A stretch of 64,000 bases of DNA, from positions 34,962 through 98,961 of the forward strand of contig CAMCVS010000011.1 in the NCBI GenBank assembly GCA_945881965.1, written 5' to 3'. Position 1 is the stretch's first letter. Each line of letters opens with the position of its first letter. The position numbers were made by a program, and so were the translations under genes. The DNA comes from Paracoccus haematequi. Its GTDB lineage: Bacteria > Pseudomonadota > Alphaproteobacteria > Rhodobacterales > Rhodobacteraceae. The notes below the pieces were generated by a model. It was not told the DNA's origin, made no database searches, and worked only from the letters and a program-made list of their open reading frames with translations. Shown piece by piece: positions 8,186-16,800 of this stretch.

Positions 8186-9404
8186 TCCACCTGCACGCCT
8201 GATAGACCTGACGCGGCTGGCCCGGCGGGGCGGGCGTGTGCCAACGGGTGTTGACCGGGTCGAACTGGCCTATCTGGAGCGGCTGATCAAATTGCCCGTG
8301 CCGCTGTTCGGGCTGGTGCGGTCAACGCTGGGCTATGTGCTGCTGGATCGCGCGGGCTGTGCCGGGTTTCGCGACCGGGTAACGGGGGCCGTGCCCTGGG
8401 GTGCGCCAGACCGGTTGTCACGGGTGACGCGCCGGATGGACGGTGTCGAGGCTGATCTGCGGCGGCTGGCGCTGGCGCGGTGCCTGCCGGTTGCGCTGCA
8501 CCGGATGCTGGCGCGGCACCTGCCGCGCGGCGTCAGTTATATCAACGTCGGTCATTCCAACCTGACCGACCGGGTGTGCAGCGCGGTGAAACAGCGGCTG
8601 GCGGGGCGGGTCGCGGTGCTGATCCACGATACCATCCCGTTGGATTTCCCGCAGTTTCAGCGGGCGGGCACCGTGGACAGCTTTGCCGCGATGCTGCGAC
8701 GTGTCGGTGTTCATGCAGATCTGGTGATTGCCAATTCGACTGTTACGGCGGCGGATGTGGCGCGCCATCTGGCCCCGCGCGCGCCGCAGATGGTTGTGGC
8801 GCATCTTGGCGTGACGGTTGCCGCGCCCGAAGCGCCGACTTGGCCCGTGGGCTATGACCCCGCGCGCCCGATGTTTGCCGTCGTCGGCACCATCGAGCCG
8901 CGCAAGAACCACGCGCTGCTGCTGCGGGTGTGGGACATGCTGCTGGCCGATCCGCCGCCGGTGATGCCGCAACTGGTGATCGCGGGCAGCCGTGGCTGGG
9001 AGAATGACGCGGTGTTCGCACGGCTGGACGCGTTGGGGCCGCTGGCGGGGCATGTGTTCGAAATGCCGGGACTGACCGATGCGGCGCTGGCGGGCGTGAT
9101 GGCATCGGCGCATGCGCTGTTGTTCCCGTCTTTTGCCGAAGGCTTTGGCCTGCCGCCGGTCGAGGCCGCCGTTCTGGGCACTCCGGTGATCGCAAATGAC
9201 CTTGCGGCGCTGCGCGAGACACTGGGCGATATTCCCGTTTACCTCGATGCCCATGACCCTTATCCTTGGGTCAACCAGATAAGGGCGCGGATCACGCGGC
9301 CAAATGCCGTAGCAGAGGCAGGATCGTTCGCGGAAAAGAAACAATCAGTGTTTTTGCCGCCAACATGGGATATGCATTTCAACGCGGTCTTAACGCGCGC
9401 GTGA
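8145..9404 (+). CDS. Family 4 glycosyltransferase (GT-B fold, mannosyltransferase-like)
   Basis: Retaining glycosyltransferase of about 419 aa. The C-terminal GT-B donor domain is clear: VVGTIEPRKNHALLL near residue 245, then PSFAEGFGLPPVEAAVLGTPVIA, which contains the EX7E motif of GT4 enzymes. The N-terminal half carries RLARRGGRVPTGVDRVE, a segment typical of the WbdA/MtfB-like subgroup. The ATG at 8145 lies 41 bases inside galE; no other ATG, GTG or TTG is well placed, though GGAGG at 8151-8155 hints at a slightly later start. Sugar specificity is unknown. Confidence 0.85.
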   Translation: MPGGGTSLATIPADPPARLIDLTRLARRGGRVPTGVDRVELAYLERLIKLPVPLFGLVRSTLGYVLLDRAGCAGFRDRVTGAVPWGAPDRLSRVTRRMDGVEADLRRLALARCLPVALHRMLARHLPRGVSYINVGHSNLTDRVCSAVKQRLAGRVAVLIHDTIPLDFPQFQRAGTVDSFAAMLRRVGVHADLVIANSTVTAADVARHLAPRAPQMVVAHLGVTVAAPEAPTWPVGYDPARPMFAVVGTIEPRKNHALLLRVWDMLLADPPPVMPQLVIAGSRGWENDAVFARLDALGPLAGHVFEMPGLTDAALAGVMASAHALLFPSFAEGFGLPPVEAAVLGTPVIANDLAALRETLGDIPVYLDAHDPYPWVNQIRARITRPNAVAEAGSFAEKKQSVFLPPTWDMHFNAVLTRA

Positions 9405-9458
9405 CATGCGTAAATCGGGTGCCAGAGGGCCGACGGGCCCCGGCAAAAAGGAGCAGGG

Positions 9459-10469
9459 GTGGGCATCTGGCGGTCATATCGTCTGCGGTTGCAGCGCAAG
9501 CGCTGGCTGATCCGGGCGTTCCGCAAGCGGCGGGAGATGACCGGCATCGCGGATCGCACGGCATCGATCCGGCCCGGTGATATCCTGCTGTTTTCCACGC
9601 TGCGCAACGAACAGGTGCGGCTGCCGTATTTCCTGAACTATTACCGCGAGATGGGGGTCAACCATTTCCTGTTTGTCGATAACGACAGCAATGATGGCGG
9701 GCTGGAATATCTGGCCGAGCAACCCGATGTGTCGGTCTGGCACACGCGGCGCAGCTATAAACGCGCGCGGTTCGGGGTGGATTGGCTGAACTGGTTGCAG
9801 CGGAAATATGGGCACGGGCATTGGACATTGGTGGTCGATCCGGATGAATTTCTGGTCTATCCGTTCTGCGATACCCGGCCGCTGCGGGCGCTGACCGATT
9901 GGCTGGACGCATCGTCGATCAAATCATTTTCCGCCATGCTGCTGGACATGTATCCCAAGGGGCGCATCGACGCGCAGCCCTATCTGTCCGGACAAGACCC
10001 GTTGCAGATCGCAAGCTGGTTTGACGCCGGCAATTACGGCATGACCAAGAATCCGATGTTCGGCAATCTGTGGATTCAGGGTGGGCCACGGCAGCGGATG
10101 TTCTTTGCTGACACCCCGGAAAAGGCCCCGGCGCTGAACAAGATCCCGTTGGTGAAATGGGATCGGCGTTATGTCTATGTCAGTTCGACCCACACGCTGC
10201 TGCCGCGCGGGCTGAACCTTGTTTATGACGAATGGGGGGGCGAAAAGGCGTCGGGCGTTCTGTTGCACACCAAATTCCTGGACACGTTCACCGCCAAAGC
10301 CGCCGAGGAACTGACCCGGAAACAGCACTACGCCGCCTCCGTCGAATACCGCGCCTATGCCGCCAGCCTGCAAAACAACCCTGAATTGTGGTGCAAGTGG
10401 AGCGAGAAATACATCAACTGGCGACAGTTGGAGATTCTCGGATTGATGTCCAAGGGGAACTGGGCATGA
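9459..10469 (+). CDS. Glycosyltransferase family 2-like protein (Glyco_tranf_2_4 type)
   Basis: A 336-aa protein of the group annotated as glycosyl transferase family 2 with an early FSTLRNEQVRLPYFLNYYRE motif. FLFVDNDSNDG follows near residue 70-80, and WTLVVDPDEFLVYP (D127-P-D129) is the likely metal site. No transmembrane segment is seen. The start is GTG at 9459, supported by AAGGAG five bases upstream; no good ATG is available. Its TGA overlaps the ATG of the following gene. Members of this group are common in Rhodobacterales exopolysaccharide loci, but their products are mostly uncharacterised. Confidence 0.8.
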   Translation: MGIWRSYRLRLQRKRWLIRAFRKRREMTGIADRTASIRPGDILLFSTLRNEQVRLPYFLNYYREMGVNHFLFVDNDSNDGGLEYLAEQPDVSVWHTRRSYKRARFGVDWLNWLQRKYGHGHWTLVVDPDEFLVYPFCDTRPLRALTDWLDASSIKSFSAMLLDMYPKGRIDAQPYLSGQDPLQIASWFDAGNYGMTKNPMFGNLWIQGGPRQRMFFADTPEKAPALNKIPLVKWDRRYVYVSSTHTLLPRGLNLVYDEWGGEKASGVLLHTKFLDTFTAKAAEELTRKQHYAASVEYRAYAASLQNNPELWCKWSEKYINWRQLEILGLMSKGNWA

Positions 10470-12166
10470 CCACGGTCGGCATCGTCATGTTGGTGCATAC
10501 CGCGCTGGGGCGCGCCGAACAGGTGGCGCGGCATTGGGCGGCGGCGGGGTGCCCTGTGGTGATCCATGTCGACCGCATTGTGCCGAAGGCCACGCATGAC
10601 GCGTTTGTGCAGGCGCTGTCCGACTTGCCCGATGTGCTGTTCTCGCGGCGCTATCGGTGTGAATGGGGCACCTGGGGGCTGGTCGCCGCGACGCAGGCCG
10701 CGTCCGAGATGATGCTGGCGCAGTTTCCCACTGTGCGGCATGTCTATCTGGCGTCCGGGTCGTGCCTGCCGCTGCGCCCGGTCGAGGAATTGATTGACTA
10801 TCTGGCCGCGCGGCCCCGCACCGATTTCATCGAAAGCGCGACCACGGCGGATGTGCCCTGGACCGTTGGCGGGTTGGACGAGGAACGGTTCACGCTGCGG
10901 TTCCCGTTTTCCTGGCGCAAGAACCGCTATCTGTTTGATCGTTTCGTTGCACTGCAACGGCGGATCGGGTGGAAACGGCGCATCCCCAAGGGGATCGTGC
11001 CGCATATGGGCAGCCAATGGTGGTGTCTGACGCGGCAAACCCTGTCGGCGATCCTGCAAGACCCGGAACGCACGCGGTTCGACCGCTATTTCGCCAAGGT
11101 CTGGATCCCTGACGAATCGTATTTCCAGACGCTGGTGCGACTTTATTCGCAAAGTATCGAAAGCCGGTCGCTGACGTTGTCGAAATTCGACTTTCAGGGC
11201 AAGCCGCATATTTTCTATGACGATCACCTGCAATTGTTGCGGCGGTCCGACTGCTTTGTCGCGCGCAAGATCTGGCCGCATGCGGACCGGCTGTATGAGG
11301 CGTTTCTGACCGATCCGGCGACGGCGATGAACCGCACCGAACCCAACCCCGGCAAGATCGACCGCATTTTCGCCAAGGCGGTGGAACGGCGGACGCGCGG
11401 GCGCACCGGGCTGTACATGCAAAGCCGCTGGCCCAATCCGGGCTGGGAAAACGGTGTGACCTCGGGGCCCTATTCGGTGTTTTCGGGCTTTGCCGAGTTG
11501 TTCGAGGATTTCGATATCTGGCTGGCGCGGGCCACCGATGCGCGGGTGCACCGGCATCTGTTCGCGCCCGAGCGGGTCGAATTTGCCGGCAACCAGCCGG
11601 TGATCGAGGGGGCCTTGTCCGACAGTGCCGCCGTGCGCGATTACAATCCGCGCGCGTTTCTGACCAATCTGGTGTGGAACACGCGCGGCGAACGGCAGTG
11701 TTTTCAGTTTGGGCCGTCAGATGCGCAGGACATAAGTTGGTTTATGGCGAATGACCCCAACGCCCAGATCAGCGTGATCTCGGGGGCCTGGGCCGTGCCA
11801 TTGTTCCAGTCCAACCGCAATTTCGCCGATCTGCGCAAAGAGGCGGCGCTGTTGCAAAAGATCGAAAGCGAATTTCTGGATGCGCTGCGGTCGCCCTATG
11901 CGAAAGCCCGGGTGCGGATCTGGACCATGGCGGAATTTATCGAGGCGCCGATGGAACCCTTGCAGACCGTGATCGACGAAATCGGCCACCGCGCGCTGCG
12001 CCGCCTGTCCGAGGTGCCGAAAATGGCCGATCTGCGCGGGTTCGGGCAGTTTTTGCAGAACCTGAAAAATCAGGGCATGCACCCTTATCTGATGGGCGAT
12101 TTCCCGGTCGAACGCGACGACGCGCCGCCGACAAAACGCCCGCGCAAACCCTATCTGGTGCAGTGA
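10466..12166 (+). CDS. Core-2/I-branching-like glycosyltransferase with C-terminal unknown domain
   Basis: Predicted 566-aa glycosyltransferase. The N-terminal ~270 residues resemble the Branch (GT14) family of eukaryotic beta-1,6-GlcNAc transferases and xylosyltransferases. Matching segments are GIVMLVHTALGRAEQVARHW, VVIHVDRIVPK, RYRCEWGTWGLVAAT, VYLASGSCLPLRP and SQWWCLTRQT, with WIPDESYFQTL as the acidic catalytic region. Residues about 290-540 form a second conserved-looking part without a function I can name; I believe it corresponds to a DUF often fused to this family in Rhodobacterales. The ATG overlaps the upstream TGA, and the sulfotransferase follows three bases after its stop. No signal peptide. 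Confidence 0.8.
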   Translation: MTTVGIVMLVHTALGRAEQVARHWAAAGCPVVIHVDRIVPKATHDAFVQALSDLPDVLFSRRYRCEWGTWGLVAATQAASEMMLAQFPTVRHVYLASGSCLPLRPVEELIDYLAARPRTDFIESATTADVPWTVGGLDEERFTLRFPFSWRKNRYLFDRFVALQRRIGWKRRIPKGIVPHMGSQWWCLTRQTLSAILQDPERTRFDRYFAKVWIPDESYFQTLVRLYSQSIESRSLTLSKFDFQGKPHIFYDDHLQLLRRSDCFVARKIWPHADRLYEAFLTDPATAMNRTEPNPGKIDRIFAKAVERRTRGRTGLYMQSRWPNPGWENGVTSGPYSVFSGFAELFEDFDIWLARATDARVHRHLFAPERVEFAGNQPVIEGALSDSAAVRDYNPRAFLTNLVWNTRGERQCFQFGPSDAQDISWFMANDPNAQISVISGAWAVPLFQSNRNFADLRKEAALLQKIESEFLDALRSPYAKARVRIWTMAEFIEAPMEPLQTVIDEIGHRALRRLSEVPKMADLRGFGQFLQNLKNQGMHPYLMGDFPVERDDAPPTKRPRKPYLVQ

Positions 12167-12169
12167 TTG

Positions 12170-13588
12170 ATGCCGTTTGACTATTTCATCGTGTTCGCCG
12201 AAATGCGCACCGGGTCGAATTTTCTGGAAACCAACCTGAACGCGCTGGACGGTGTCACCTGTCACGGCGAGGCGTTCAATCCGCATTTCATCGGCTATCC
12301 CAACCGCGCGGATATGCTGGGTGTGACACAGGCCATGCGTGAGGCGGACCCCGCGCGCCTGATCACCGAGGTGAAACGCGCCCCCGGCCTGAACGGGTTT
12401 CGTTATTTCCACGATCATGACCCGCGGGTGTTGGCCATTGCGCTGGCTGATCCGCGCTGCGCCAAGATCGTGCTGACGCGCAACCCGGCGGACAGCTATG
12501 TGTCGTGGAAGATCGCGCAGGCCACCGGGCAGTGGAAGCTGACCAATGTGACGAAACGCAAAGAGGGGCTGGCGGAATTTGACGCCGCCGAATTTGCCGA
12601 ACATCTGGACCGGTTGCAGGGGTTCCAGATCACGCTGCTGCATGCGTTGCAAACCACGGGGCAGACCGCGTTTTATCTGGCTTACGAGGATTTGCAGGAT
12701 CTGGAGGTGATGAACGGGCTGGCGGCCTGGTTGGGGGTGCCTGCGCGGCTGACCGATCTTGATCGCAGCCTCAAGGTGCAGAATCCCGAACCCCTGTCCG
12801 CCAAGGTGGCGAATTTCGACGCGATGCAGGCGGCGCTGGCGGGGCTGGACCGGTTCAACCTGACGCGCACCCCGAATTTCGAACCCCGGCGAGGCGCGGC
12901 GGTGCCGTCTTATGTGGCGGGTGCGCGGACGCCCTTGTTGCACCTGCCGGTCAAGGGCGGGCCAGAGCGGATCGTGACAGGCTGGATGGCGGCGCTGGAC
13001 GGGGTGGCCCCCGGCACGTTGCAGACGCGGTTCACCCAAGGGTCGTTGCGCGCCTGGCAAAAGGATCATCCGGGGCATCGCAGTTTCGCGGTGATCCGCC
13101 ATCCGGTCGCGCGCGCGCATGCGGTGTTTTGCGACCGCATCCTGCCCACCGGCAAGGGTGCCTTTGGCGAGGTGCGCCAGACGCTGCGGAGGGTGCATAA
13201 ATTGCCGCTGCCCAAGGACGGCGTGGACGCGACCTGGACCCGCGCGCAGCATCAAGAGGCGTTTCTGGCGTTTCTGCGGTTCGTGAAGATGAACCTCGCC
13301 GGACAGACCGCGCTGCGGGTCGATGCGCATTGGGCCAGCCAGGCGCAGATCATTCAGGGCTTTGCCGAATTTGCCCCCGCCGATGTCATCCTGCGCGAGG
13401 ACGAGATCGAGGTGTGGTTGCCCGCGCTGGCCATGCAGATGGGCCACGCCAACCCGCCGCCGATCCCGACGGACACCGACTGGCCCTTTGCGCTGTCCGA
13501 TATCTGGACACCCGAGATCGAGGCGGCGGCAGAGGCGGCCTATGCCCGCGATTACGCGACTTTTGGCTTTGGTCCCTGGCGCGGCTGA
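12170..13588 (+). CDS. Two-domain PAPS-dependent sulfotransferase (Stf0/NodH-like)
   Basis: Predicted to transfer sulfate from PAPS to a glycan or lipid. The N-terminal domain (about 1-235 of 472) has the 5'-phosphosulfate loop FAEMRTGSNFLE and the 3'-phosphate motif KIVLTRNPADSYVSWKIA, as in Stf0/NodH proteins. The C-terminal half holds a second sulfotransferase-like unit: HLPVKGGPERI looks like a degraded HIPKTGGTS loop, while FAVIRHPVARAHAVF keeps the 3'-phosphate motif. The start is taken at ATG 12170; a TTG lies immediately before it. It closes the glycan run, directly after the branching enzyme, and pairs functionally with cysQ at the cluster's other end. Confidence 0.82.
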   Translation: MPFDYFIVFAEMRTGSNFLETNLNALDGVTCHGEAFNPHFIGYPNRADMLGVTQAMREADPARLITEVKRAPGLNGFRYFHDHDPRVLAIALADPRCAKIVLTRNPADSYVSWKIAQATGQWKLTNVTKRKEGLAEFDAAEFAEHLDRLQGFQITLLHALQTTGQTAFYLAYEDLQDLEVMNGLAAWLGVPARLTDLDRSLKVQNPEPLSAKVANFDAMQAALAGLDRFNLTRTPNFEPRRGAAVPSYVAGARTPLLHLPVKGGPERIVTGWMAALDGVAPGTLQTRFTQGSLRAWQKDHPGHRSFAVIRHPVARAHAVFCDRILPTGKGAFGEVRQTLRRVHKLPLPKDGVDATWTRAQHQEAFLAFLRFVKMNLAGQTALRVDAHWASQAQIIQGFAEFAPADVILREDEIEVWLPALAMQMGHANPPPIPTDTDWPFALSDIWTPEIEAAAEAAYARDYATFGFGPWRG

Positions 13589-13603
13589 TCAGGGCGCGCG
13601 TGA

Positions 13604-14068
13604 TCAGGCGGCCTTGTGCGCCTTGGGCGCGGTCAGGATGGTATGCAGCGTTACCGGATCGACATTCGCGCGCAGCTTGGTGCAGATCGCCGCATCCCGC
13701 AACGTGCGCGACACCAGCGCCAGCGCCTTGAGGTGTTCCACCCCCGCCTCTTCCGGCGCGAACAGTGCGAACACCAGATCGACGGGTTGCCGGTCAACCG
13801 CGTCGAAATCGACGGGTCTTTCCAGCCGCACAAAGGCCCCGACCATGCGGTCCAGATCGGCGATGCGCGCATGTGGCAGGGCCACGCCGTGGCCCACGCC
13901 GGTTGGTCCCAGACTTTCACGGTCCATCAGCGCCTCGACGACGCGCGCGGCGCGGAGGCCATAGGCCCCCGCCACCAGTTCGCCCAGATCATGGAACAGC
14001 CGCTTCTTCGAGGTGGCCGCACCAATGACCTTGACCGCGTCAGGGCGCAATATGCCGGAGAGATCCAT
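13604..14068 (-). CDS. ptsN: PTS IIA-like nitrogen regulatory protein PtsN
   Basis: EIIA-Ntr of the nitrogen phosphotransfer chain (PtsP-NPr-PtsN), a cytoplasmic phospho-relay protein that modulates nitrogen and potassium physiology. The 154-aa protein has the phospho-accepting histidine in GHGVALPHARI and the downstream PVDLVFALFAPEE segment of the family. Two adjacent ATG codons (14071 and 14068) are possible; the second is better spaced from a weak AGG site. It lies 38 bases after hpf, the standard neighbour. Between its end and the converging sulfotransferase gene there are only about 15 bases. Confidence 0.93.
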   Translation of the reverse strand: MDLSGILRPDAVKVIGAATSKKRLFHDLGELVAGAYGLRAARVVEALMDRESLGPTGVGHGVALPHARIADLDRMVGAFVRLERPVDFDAVDRQPVDLVFALFAPEEAGVEHLKALALVSRTLRDAAICTKLRANVDPVTLHTILTAPKAHKAA

Positions 14069-14106
14069 CATTCGCCTATCTTGGCTGTGCGCCGGAGGCG
14101 CGGACG

Positions 14107-14670
14107 TTATTTCGGGTCGATCCAGCCGACGTTGCCGTCAGCACGCCGGTAGACCACGTTCAACCCCTTGCGGGTTTCATTGCGGAAGACCAGAAATTGT
14201 GCCCCCGCCAGTTCCATCTGCATCACGGCCTCGCCGACCGACACCGTCGGGATCTTGGTTTCCATCTCGGCGATGATGATCGGGGTCAGGCTGTCGGGCT
14301 CTGATTCCTCTGATGCCTCTGACGCGATCACATAAGAGGCGGCGGCCATGACTTCAACCGGGTCGATGCGGTCCTTGTGATGGTCCTTCAGCCGCCGCTT
14401 GTAGCGGCGCAACTGCTTGTCCAGCTTTTCACGGCAGGATTCAAAGGCGGCGTAGATTTCGGGGGAATGACCTTTGGCGCTGGCCTGCATGCCGGTGGAC
14501 AGGTGAACCACGGCTTCGCAGACGGTTTCATGCGCGGATTTCGAAAAGATGACGATGGCATCGGTGGGCCGGCCTGCATATTTTTCCAGCGTTTCGGTCA
14601 TTTCTGCCTTCACATGGGTTTGCAAGGCTTCGCCGATGTCGATTTGACGGCCGCTGATCTGGTAACGCAT
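14107..14670 (-). CDS. hpf: Ribosome hibernation-promoting factor, long form
   Basis: Ribosome-binding stationary-phase factor that forms inactive 100S dimers. The 187-aa length marks the long form. The N-terminal YfiA/RaiA-type domain (residues 1 to about 100; MRYQISGRQIDIGEAL, and YKRRLKDHHK near its end) is followed by an acidic linker rich in E and S. The C-terminal dimerisation domain reads VGEAVMQMELAGAQFLVFRN. The ATG at 14670 has AAGGAG five bases before it; an upstream in-frame start at 14733 has none. It stands between lptB and ptsN. rpoN, often found here in other proteobacteria, is missing from this position. Confidence 0.94.
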   Translation of the reverse strand: MRYQISGRQIDIGEALQTHVKAEMTETLEKYAGRPTDAIVIFSKSAHETVCEAVVHLSTGMQASAKGHSPEIYAAFESCREKLDKQLRRYKRRLKDHHKDRIDPVEVMAAASYVIASEASEESEPDSLTPIIIAEMETKIPTVSVGEAVMQMELAGAQFLVFRNETRKGLNVVYRRADGNVGWIDPK

Positions 14671-14887
14671 GTCATCTCCTTTGCTATGGGCTACCGGACG
14701 GGGGTTCGGGCAGATGCGCGATGGCAGTGACACGTCCGGGATCAGACAGCGCGGGCGGATTGCGGCCCGGCCTTTGCGGGGCCTGCGATGGGGCTGCGAT
14801 GGGCAACGCGGCTGTCATGGAACCAGTGAAGGCCAGCGGCGCGCGGCTGTCAATTGAAACCGTTCTGTGACACGGCAACGGGGCGCG

Positions 14888-15649
14888 TCACGAGATGCGG
14901 AAATCCGCCCCCAGATAGACGCGGCGCACGTTTTCGTTCTGCACCACCTCGGCGGGTGCGCCCGACATCAGCACACGGCCATCGTGCAGGATATAGGCGC
15001 GGTCTACGATTTCCAGCGTTTCGCGGACGTTGTGATCGGTGATCAGCACGCCGATGCCGCGTTTTTTCAGGTCGGCGACCAGATGGCGGATATCGCCGAC
15101 GCTGATCGGATCGACGCCCGCAAAGGGTTCGTCCAGCAGCAGGTATTTCGGGTCGGCGGCCAGACAGCGCGCGATTTCCACCCGCCGCCGTTCGCCGCCC
15201 GACAGGGCCAGCGCAGGCGCACGGCGCAGGTGTTCGATGGAAAAATCCGACAGCAGTTCTTCGAGGCGTTCGCGGCGCTTGTGGCGGTCGCGCACCGCGA
15301 TTTCCAGCACGGCGCTGATGTTGTCTTCGACCGACAGCCCGCGAAAGATCGACATTTCCTGCGGCAGATAGCCGATGCCCAGCCGCGCGCGGCGATACAT
15401 CGGCAGGGTCGAGATATCGCGCCCATCCACCAGCACCTGACCGGCATCGGGATAAACGAGGCCCGCGATCATGTAGAAGGTTGTGGTCTTGCCCGACCCG
15501 TTGGGGCCCAACAGCGCCACAACCTCGCCGCGCGACACCTCCATCGAGAAATCGCGGATCACCAGACGTTTCTGATAGCTTTTGCGCAGGCCGGTGACGC
15601 GCAGCCCCTGCGCGCCCGTGTGGACTGACAGGGCGGGGCGGGGGGTCAC
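14888..15649 (-). CDS. lptB: LPS export ABC transporter ATPase LptB
   Basis: Cytoplasmic ATPase (253 aa) powering the LptB2FGC complex that extracts LPS from the inner membrane. Walker A is [12 protein letters not shown] near residue 46-57. [18 protein letters not shown] is the LptB-type Q-loop region, [13 protein letters not shown] the signature motif and [16 protein letters not shown]alker B, with the switch histidine in [10 protein letters not shown]. Its start overlaps the lptA stop by four bases, so lptC-lptA-lptB are coupled. A 217-base gap follows before hpf, which may contain a separate promoter for hpf-ptsN. Confidence 0.97.
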   Translation of the reverse strand: MTPRPALSVHTGAQGLRVTGLRKSYQKRLVIRDFSMEVSRGEVVALLGPNGSGKTTTFYMIAGLVYPDAGQVLVDGRDISTLPMYRRARLGIGYLPQEMSIFRGLSVEDNISAVLEIAVRDRHKRRERLEELLSDFSIEHLRRAPALALSGGERRRVEIARCLAADPKYLLLDEPFAGVDPISVGDIRHLVADLKKRGIGVLITDHNVRETLEIVDRAYILHDGRVLMSGAPAEVVQNENVRRVYLGADFRIS

Positions 15650-16164
15650 GGTGTCTTGGTCCCCGCCCGCGGTTGCGTTGTGCTGCCGGGTTGCAGGATG
15701 GTTTTAACGCGGCCGCCCATCTGCGCGGTGCCTTCGGTCAGGTTCACGGTCGCCTCGTCTGAGGTCAGCGAGTTGTCGCCCTGCGTCATCAGCACATTGC
15801 CGCGCATGATCACCACGCCGGTGTCGATGCTGTAGTCGGCGCGGTCTGCCTCGGCGGCATCGGGGCCAGAGACCAGCGTCACTCCCCCGGTGGCTTCCAG
15901 CCGCTCAACCTTGCTTTGGTCATCGCTATAGACCACCAGAACCCGCGGCGCGGTCAGCCGCATCTCGCCCTGCACGATCACGACATTGCCGGTGAAAATC
16001 GCGGTTCCCGTGTCCTGTTCGACCGCCAGCGCGTCCGATGTTGCCTCGACCGGGGCGCTGGTATCCTGGGTCATGGTGCCGAAGGCCACTGTTGCCTGCG
16101 CGGAAACAGCGGCGGGCGACAGCATGGCAAGGGTCAAAGCGATTCGAAATGCAATAAACGGCAC
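15646..16164 (-). CDS. lptA: LPS transport periplasmic protein LptA
   Basis: Periplasmic bridge protein (172 aa) of the Lpt system that passes LPS from LptC to LptD. A signal peptide is visible ([18 protein letters not shown], likely cleavage after SAQA). The mature part is the repetitive beta-jellyroll OstA domain, with typical segments [20 protein letters not shown] and [20 protein letters not shown]. The tail is proline/threonine rich. It sits 11 bases after lptC and overlaps lptB by four bases. Confidence 0.94.
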   Translation of the reverse strand: MPFIAFRIALTLAMLSPAAVSAQATVAFGTMTQDTSAPVEATSDALAVEQDTGTAIFTGNVVIVQGEMRLTAPRVLVVYSDDQSKVERLEATGGVTLVSGPDAAEADRADYSIDTGVVIMRGNVLMTQGDNSLTSDEATVNLTEGTAQMGGRVKTILQPGSTTQPRAGTKTP

Positions 16165-16175
16165 GGGATCAATCC

Positions 16176-16781
16176 TTACGATTGCGGATCGTATACCAGA
16201 TGAACCCCGCCGGTGAAAAGCAGCGTTGCCTGCCCGGTGACCGGATCGCTGTCCAGCGCCATCGTCCCGGCGCTGAACCGCCCGGGCGGGCCGGACCCGG
16301 TGATGGGGCCGGGGCTGTTGATCGCAAGGCGCGTCATCGCTGCCGTCAGCGCCGCGCTGTCCACGACATAGCCCAAGGATGACGTCAGCCGCGCCGCCCC
16401 GGTCAGCGTGAGCAGATCGGCGGCTTCGTCCACGGTGCCATCTGCCGCCTGCACCGTGACCTGTGACCCATCGGTCAGGTTCACCACCGCGACGGGGTTC
16501 TGCGTCAACATGCGCGACGACGTCACAGGATCAGGGCGAGCGCTGTCGGCAGTGAGGCCCACCTGATGACCTTCGGCACTAACCCCGGAATAGATCAACG
16601 CGGTCATCTGTTGCCCGCTGATGCGTTCGGCGATTTCGACCTGTGTGAACGGGATCCCGCTGCGCGGATCGACCGACCGCGACAGCAGGAACAGCGTCGA
16701 CAACAGCGCCAGCGCCGCCAGCGGCAGTGTGATCTTCAGCCAGAAAACGATGCGGGACCAGCCCTTGTCGCGCCATGGCAT
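16176..16781 (-). CDS. lptC: LPS export system protein LptC
   Basis: Bitopic inner-membrane protein (201 aa) that receives LPS from LptB2FG. One N-terminal transmembrane helix is visible (VFWLKITLPLAALALLSTLF, about residues 12-31). The rest is a periplasmic beta-rich domain ending with TLLFTGGVHLVYDPQS. Sequence conservation in LptC is low, so position between kdsD and lptA carries much of the assignment. It starts 19 bases after kdsD. Confidence 0.9.
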   Translation of the reverse strand: MPWRDKGWSRIVFWLKITLPLAALALLSTLFLLSRSVDPRSGIPFTQVEIAERISGQQMTALIYSGVSAEGHQVGLTADSARPDPVTSSRMLTQNPVAVVNLTDGSQVTVQAADGTVDEAADLLTLTGAARLTSSLGYVVDSAALTAAMTRLAINSPGPITGSGPPGRFSAGTMALDSDPVTGQATLLFTGGVHLVYDPQS

Positions 16782-16800
16782 CGCTAGACCGGCCCCATGT

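Noticed and set aside
11717..13447. 576-codon minus-strand frame opposite the glycosyltransferase and sulfotransferase
   Set aside because: Shadow of two coding genes; His/Gln/Arg-rich without domain features.
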